NCBI RefSeq assembly: GCF_008831285.2
Contig: NC_045144.1
Coordinates: 5,076,268-5,140,267, forward strand
Reading direction: 5' to 3'
DNA: 64,000 bases
Source of the DNA: Nymphaea colorata
Lineage: Eukaryota > Streptophyta > Magnoliopsida > Nymphaeales > Nymphaeaceae
A program made the translations under genes and the position numbers. The first letter of the stretch is position 1, and the number at the start of each line of letters is the position of its first letter. Positions 58,223-64,000 of this stretch are shown one piece after another. Below the pieces are notes generated by a model. The model searched no databases. It was not told where the DNA came from and saw only the letters and a program-made list of their open reading frames with translations.

Positions 58223-59244
58223 TGAATATCTTAAGACTTTGAGATCCATGGATTTAATGTCAGAAATCAGGCATTTTCATGTTGATCATAGGTCTGGCCT
58301 TTGATTTGAGATCCTCAGTTTGGAGAGCCATGCATCCTTTGAGAACTAAGAACCATCCTTTGAGACCAAAACTTAAAACAACAATACGAAAAACAGAAAA
58401 AATTGCAGAACCGCTCGACAAAGAGACTATTCTTAAGGAAAAGAACCATTTTTGTATAAATAGGATCTGAAAAATGAAGTGGTTCCAAATTTTTACCTTC
58501 CTAAGTGAGAGTCTCATCAAGAAATATGGATCCCAAGATGGCAGTGATAACAAGTGAGAGAGGACTGAACACAAAGACGAACACTGGCCCTCTTTTCTTT
58601 ACGGCCCATGACATGAGAGACAACACCATCGCTGAGACGAACATGGCCTACATAACCCGAAGAGAGAAAATTGAGATGAAAGAACTGACTCAATCAAATT
58701 CCAAGTGCTTTCTTAAGTCACATGCTTCAAACTTATGTGATCCTAATTCCAGAAACAAAATACCCAATTTGTTTAATAATTCTAACTTTTTGAAAAATAA
58801 GCATTTTGATGGTAAAATTCCATGATTCTGTGTATATAAACGCCTCCTTAATTACTTGTTAGACCCATAGGGAACAATTTGATCTTTTCAACATTGACAA
58901 TTAAGAGAGAGAACAAATACCCCGTAAATGGTAGTCAAGAGCTTGACATCCCAGCTGAGCCTCCATGCAGATAGAGTCCTATCGACAACGCCTGCAATAC
59001 ATGTGTACTGAATGGCTGAAAACAGGCACATGAGGGCTGTGCTGGAGTAAGGATGTGGATACCTCTCGTTCATCTTGGCCTACAAATATTAGAGATCAAA
59101 CTTCATTACCATGTCCTCATTCTAGACAATACTCAATGGGGCATTTGATCTAGTGTTCGGGAACATGTCCATAAAATGTTTAACCCACGTCCACTAGAAT
59201 GTCTGATAAAAATGTTTACCGATGTTAATGTGAGTGTTGATAAA

Positions 59245-62200
59245 ATACATAATTCATATTGGTTTAAAACCTTTGTTTTAGATTTGAAATACATAATCCT
59301 TGAGGATTTTGAAGTTTTGGAATTGAGTTATTCGTTGTGAAATCTAGGTGATGATGATCATCTTACGATCAAAATTGATTTTGAACTCTTCTTTTGTCAA
59401 ATCATGTGATTTGTAGAATTCATTCTTTTGAAAAAACATGGTTCCAAATCGTTAGAAAGCATGTTGTTTTTCAAACGCACTTTGGCCAAAAGATTATGAA
59501 TGCATTGCTTATGTTTTCTTTTGAAGTTAAGTGAGGTTTACAAATTCTCATTGCAATGACTTGGTCACTTTTTGCAACTCAAATTTGAATCACTTAACGT
59601 CTTGAGAATGTGCATGTGGTGCTATTGATTTTGAGTGAAGGTGAATGCATGAAACGGGAAGAGAAACTATATGGAACATTCATTCTTCTCTCTCTCATAA
59701 TCTCTCAAAGTCCTTATTGCACATCATACAATCTATGCATGAAGATTGACTAAAATGTAGGACTTTCTCTATATGTGCTTATTATATGATTAAGCACATG
59801 AATTAGAGATGTAGTCCATAAGCTTGAGGCTTGACATAAAATTTATCAAAATGATGAAAATATATAAATGATGCCAAGTTCAATCTTTGAAATGGAAGGG
59901 AGACGTGGATGACATCCACTTTTGTCTCAAAATAGCTAAAAATCAGACCTTGTGTTGATTTAGATAGCTGAAAATTGTAGACAATGATTCCAATGAAGGG
60001 CTTGTTTCTTAGATAGAAATAAGAAGTCTTTCAAGTAGATTCAAATTCCAGATTTGATAGTAATGAGATCGTCAACTCTTTTGGATCATTTTAGGATAGT
60101 TGGTATTTCAAATATGTGAACTTTAACATTCTTAAACCAATTCCTATGAAACATGGTCTGATTTCAACAACATACATATATCTTACGTATGGATTTGCTG
60201 AAATTAAGTAAAAATAAAATGAAAATGATTCATAGCCTTGCACTATGAAAATCAATAAAAATGGAACATTTCCTTAAAAACCGATTTGAAAACATGTTCC
60301 AACCTGATTTTAAGAGATGAATGTAATTTTTGACAAGAAATCGGATACATATATGTACATATATAACAATGTATACATATACGTACCTTACTTTTCAAAA
60401 TGAAATTTTATCAAGGGACCGCATGATTCATGAATCATGAGGATTCATGGTTGGGTTCTTTCATGTAGGAAGATTGAAAACTTGTTTCACATCTCCCCTA
60501 CTACCCTTGATTAATTAAATTGAAAGACATGAATCAAAATGACTGTGAATAAGAAATAAAATAAAACAATGCTCAAGCTTATTCGCCCATCATTTCGCCG
60601 TACAAGTGTGGATCACATTCACAAGAACGTATCCATCCCTTATAGGCATTTTCATCATACATGATGCAGCAAAATCACTCTCTCACCATGGGATTCTCTC
60701 ATGGTAGGGAGTTCAAAATGGTATTAAGTTGATTCCTTTGAAAGGGACGTGGCCTTGGAGCCCATTTCAAAATTTGATACGTGAGTTCATATTTAAGAAA
60801 AACCGACATATGCATGCATTATGCATTAACATGTACATTGAAGCGTAGGTTTCCATTAGCTGGACATCATTCTCAGCCATAAGCAAATGAAAATAAACCC
60901 TCCCACGAATTGCTGGAATTAAAATAAATCAAGAATAAGCTAAAGTAGAAGAGAAGTGAGTTAAAATCACCTACCTTGCAGTCGGTCTTGATGCTTGTCC
61001 TTCGTCTTTACTTGTTTTCTAAATCGAGCAATCCTAAACAAGAACCCAACCGTGGATTCAAGCTTAGCAAAGCTAGAATAAGAAATAGCTTGCATGCTGG
61101 AATTTAGAATGGAGAATGAGAGAGCTTCTCTCCACAAAAATCCTAAGTAAGGGTTCACTTAAGCACCCTAACTTAGCAAACTCGATAGAGAGAATGAAGA
61201 AGAAAATGAGAGAAAGGGGAGAAGAAAGCTTGGACGAATCTTCTTGCTCCTCCTTGGCTTCTCTCTCCAAGCTCCTTGGCCGCAACACTTGATGGAATAC
61301 TCCAAAAATTCGTCCCCTTCCTTGGTGGCCAAGGGGAGGTTTATATAGAGGAGGAGGTGGGTTCAACCACCTTCTTAACTCACCTTGGGAACTTGCTTAA
61401 GACCTTGGGGACTTGTAAAATGAGTTAAATAGGCTTTAAAGACTCTAATTGACCTTTTCTCAGCCCATTTCCATGAGCTAGGTGGGCTGGGCTAGGTTTG
61501 GTCAACATGGGTTCAGACCTAGGTGACCAACTTGACCAAAATTTTAGACGAAAATGCCCTTGCACTGGGTTTTACCCTTATTTTGTACTATTTATTTATT
61601 TTTTGTTTGAAATCGAGCTTGTAAGGTTAAAACCTAGTTACTAAGCTCCAAATGCCATTGAATTATGATAATTCAATTTAAATTTTAATAAAATTCGAAA
61701 ATTTTATCAAATTTGGTTCGAAAAGGGTATTTTCGTCCAAAACTTGATTGAAAATGGATTTCAACTGAATCAAACTTTCACTTGAGAAATTCAATTTAAA
61801 TTTGGTATTTGATTCATGCATTTGACAAATTCAAATGTTTATTTGTCTTTCATAAACCAATTTAGGCTTTTTAATCTCAGTTTGTCCGTCGAAGGGTAAA
61901 ATTGTCCAAATTGATCAATGTCGACCAATTGACCAAAGTCAAAGCTCATTTGCGAGTAGTTTGACTTTGTTTGAGGTAATTTGATAAATTTGGGTCAAGA
62001 AAGCTCTTTATTGAGCTAAATTGTACTTTGACTGATTTTAGTCAAAGTAGGTTTGGTTCGGTCAAAGTTTATTTTCGTCCATTAATTGGATCATGAGACA
62101 GACTTACGCTTTGACTGTGTTGAGTCCATGCTGACCAAACCTAGCTGGAATTGGAACCACTTTTGGGTGCACCCAGGTCAAACCTACTTGGATTAAGTAG

Positions 62201-62665
62201 GTTAGGTGAGTTTGACCAGTCTAGTAATTGTTTCCTTGAAAATGATTGACCTCGTTAAAGAAGAGAGAGAGACATAAATGTCTCTCTTTTCCTAGGTTTC
62301 TCCTTTATTTCTTCTTGAAAATGACTTTTCTTCAATATTTATTTATTTATTATTATTTTGTTTTAAATGGAGGGGCGCGTGGCCCCTGGGGGGCTCTTGA
62401 CCACACGGGCTTGGTGGGGCCCACAAGCGGGTCCCGTGTAGTATTCTAGACTCAATTCTTGGATCTAAGTCAAAATTTAAATGTTGCAATTGGATTTGGA
62501 ATTGTAATCCTGCATGGGGATCCGTGTCCCGGGTTAAATTCATGATTTGAATCTAATTGTTCTTTAGATCCGAAAATTGGCTTTGAAATTGCAAATTTTC
62601 ACAATTTTTTTGTGAAATTTTCATATTGCTTCAATTTTGATGTGGAAAAATTTGGGGTGTTAACA
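59245..62665 (-). repeat. 3' LTR of the minus-strand gypsy element
   Basis: The right end is a conventional LTR terminus next to a polypurine tract. It contains a TATA box at 61341-61349 and a gene-like leader downstream of it. The extent is uncertain at the left: about 3.4 kb if the whole stretch is LTR. Several short ORFs inside show no recognisable domain. An 'ctgcaag' then 'gtaggtg' splice-donor-like site lies at about 60976 on the minus strand. Confidence 0.6.
61341..61349 (-). promoter_or_regulatory. TATA box in the gypsy LTR
   Basis: Minus-strand 'ctctatataaacc', embedded in a purine/pyrimidine-rich promoter-like stretch about 1.3 kb into the LTR. It predicts a start about 30 bases further left. 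Confidence 0.6.
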
Positions 62666-62681
62666 GATGCCCCTCTTTGCT
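62666..62681 (-). other. Polypurine tract
   Basis: On the minus strand 'agcaaagaggggcatc' lies directly before the LTR start 'tgttaaca', the position of a plus-strand priming site in LTR retroelements. Confidence 0.75.
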
Positions 62682-63714
62682 GTTAAGCAAGTTGAATAAT
62701 TTGCTTAATAGCAAAGATTCACGAACCAAATTTTTGCAAATCGTTTGGAAAATCTATTTTTAAATGATGTTGAACCATGCTCGCTCGAGGGGAAATGCTA
62801 GGCATAGACCTGAAATAAGAAGATTTTTCTCCATCTCATTGGAGACTTTGTAGATGAATTAATGTTGGTTGAAAAATTTTGCAATTGTGAAAGTTTTTGC
62901 ATTTGATGCTTAGAGAACTTAGCTCTTGATGGCTTCTAGACCATTGGCAAGTGCTTTTTCTCTCCTTTTACTTAGTTTTTCACATACTCGCTTTTGCTTT
63001 TGAATTTTGATTTTCTTTTTGAGCCACCCTTCACTCTTGGGAGAAATTCCTCACCACCCCAAAAGCTACTACGGAGTTCCACCGCTTTGGCGGTTTTGTG
63101 TAGTTTGCTTTGTGTAATATCAAGTCTATCGGGCTTTCTTCTGAACCCTTGTAACAAGCTTTGGACCGGTAACTCCTAGACCAGTTGGCCTTAGGGTACC
63201 AAGTGTAAACACTCATCGGACTTACTTGCTCGAATTCAAAAGGCTTTAGGAGACTTCATATAAGCAAAACGTTCATGGATTACTTTTTAGCTTCACGGGG
63301 TAAGCATAGGTCATATGCCCACCCGTGCCTACAGAGCTTTGAACCAGAGGAACAACTACACTCACCCCGAGCTCATCGCTCAATTCATTTTGCTTGATAG
63401 CTTTTTCTTGCATCTTGCCAAGGTCTTTTAGCTCACAAGGACTTTTTCTTGTGGCATCTCATGCTAGACCCTTACAAGTGCCAATTGTCGAGACCAACAT
63501 TAATTTTTCTACATTAATCCCTCAATTTCATTGAAATTTCTTGCATATTTCAAGCCAATGCCTTCGCCATTGTCTTCAAGACATGGGCTGAGTTTGGAAA
63601 TTTTGACGTTTTTTTTTTTTTTGAAACTGAGGGATACTATGCCCCTTAGTTGGTTTGAAAATTGGCAAAAATGTGTTTAAAGCACAATTGTTTCGAAATC
63701 ATTGGTTTGCAAAT
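62682..63714 (-). other. 3' untranslated region of the gypsy element
   Basis: About 1 kb between the integrase stop and the polypurine tract. No domain is recognised, and short ORFs on both strands are not conserved features. A poly(T) run near 63612 is notable. Confidence 0.55.
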
Positions 63715-64000
63715 TCAAGTATAGAATTTCTTGAGATGCAAAGCATTAATCGGATCAGGGATTTCGACTCCATCGGCGTCAATCAGCCGATAAGAATTGT
63801 GAGGTAGAACCTCCTTGACGACATAAGGTCCTTCCTAGTTCGGTGCCCATTTTCCTTTAGGTCTACTCCTGAGTGGAACTATGGATCTTAAAACAAGATC
63901 ATTTACCTGAAATTTTCTTTCAATGACTGATTTGGCATAATGTCGGGCGACTTTCTTATGATAGACTTCGGCATGCTCTGTCGCTTGTAGTCTTTTCTCG
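63715..64000 (-). pseudogene. Integrase C-terminal end of gypsy pol (partial)
   Basis: Minus-strand reading from the window edge: 'EHAEVYHKKVARHYAKSVIE', then 'FQVNDLVLRSIVP', then 'GKWAPN', a TAG at 63835-63837, 'EGPYVVKEVLPHNSYRLI', and 'NALHLKKFYT' with the stop at 63715-63717. This is the usual C-terminal domain of Ty3/gypsy integrases, in which the stop replaces the conserved Trp of the 'NWEGPY' motif (TGG to TAG). No chromodomain follows. The rest of pol lies beyond the window. Confidence 0.85.

Larger units (their letters stand above)
51223..59079 (-). pseudogene. WAT1-related transporter remnant 4, split by a copia element
   Basis: Exon 5 is 58921-59079 (159 nt, open). Exon 6 is 58497-58647 (151 nt): one C is missing near its end ('gactctcacttag' against 'gactctccacttag' in remnant 2), giving an early stop. 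Exon 7 starts at 51449 with one extra G near its beginning ('tgtggcttg' against 'tgtgcttg'), then stays open as 'LIAELPTQLSSGDPAKASFG' to TGA at 51223-51225. A 6.7 kb copia element lies in the intron between exons 6 and 7. Exons 1-4 are missing because a gypsy LTR abuts at 59244. It is the closest paralogue of remnant 2. Not functional. Confidence 0.87.
49670..59244 (+). repeat. Segmental duplication copy C (interrupted)
   Basis: Matches copy B from its flank through exons 7, 6 and 5 of the WAT1 gene, with the copia element (51518-58222) inserted in the intron between exons 7 and 6. Homology stops near 59244, where the minus-strand gypsy LTR sequence begins. Confidence 0.82.
59245..64000 (-). 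mobile_element. Ty3/gypsy element, probably Tat-like (partial)
   Basis: Minus-strand element extending beyond the window. From right to left: the integrase C-terminus (63715-64000), an untranslated region, a polypurine tract (62666-62681), and an LTR starting at 62665 with 'tgttaacaccccaaat' on the minus strand. The LTR is up to 3.4 kb. Its left end is cut off where it meets WAT1 remnant 4 at 59244, without a visible CA-type terminus. The long LTR and absence of a chromodomain after the integrase suggest the Tat/Ogre group. This is inferred, as the main domains are outside the window. Confidence 0.75.

Noticed and set aside
1-64000. tRNA, rRNA, or organellar insertions
   Set aside because: No cloverleaf-like conserved blocks or rRNA core sequences were recognised by eye; the only tRNA-related words are the retroelement primer-binding sites.

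Overview
This is nuclear DNA from a flowering plant. The evidence is GT-AG introns, dispersed repeats, long (TA)n and (GA)n tracts, an F-box gene, WAT1-type (EamA/DMT transporter) exons, a B3-domain remnant and three classes of plant transposable element. I cannot name the species. No tRNA, rRNA, CRISPR array or bacterial-style operon is visible. Most of the 64 kb is decayed or repetitive; only one host gene, an F-box gene at 44586-45788, looks near intact.

Layout. 1-1454: an LTR-derived repeat, then unassigned broken ORFs. 4036-5928 (minus): WAT1 remnant 1. 6519-7660: a dispersed repeat whose inverted copy lies at 47775-48918. 9603-10043 (plus): last two exons of a D-2-hydroxyacid dehydrogenase-like gene. 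11454-22080 (plus): a Ty3/gypsy chromovirus with 1.95 kb direct repeats and a broken gag-pol. 22913-23125: second dehydrogenase remnant. 25272-29194 (minus): WAT1 remnant 2, the most complete. 32231-32829 (minus): WAT1 remnant 3 (two exons). 33598-43685: large inverted-repeat region whose centre is a 6 kb hAT element (34912-40887) with a broken DUF4371-type transposase on the minus strand. 44586-45788 (plus): F-box gene. 49255-49587: B3 pseudogene. 51223-59079 (minus): WAT1 remnant 4, split by a Ty1/copia element (51518-58222, plus) that itself contains a foreign LTR-like fragment (55862-57631). 59245-64000: minus-strand Ty3/gypsy element, probably Tat-like, with a long LTR and the C-terminal end of its integrase.

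How it fits together. Three direct-orientation copies of one host block (9335-11335, 22620-26525, 49670-59244) show that a locus carrying a dehydrogenase gene and WAT1 genes was duplicated, then split by retroelements. Paralogous copies act as uninterrupted reference sites: 25561-25565 for the copia insertion and about 9036-9130 for the hAT insertion. Many breaks look like C-to-T or G-to-A transitions, as expected when methylated repeats decay. I see no convincing new functional system. The most interesting signals are the nested insertion history, the complementary loss of catalytic residues in the two dehydrogenase copies, and several internal tandem repeats and long inverted repeats.
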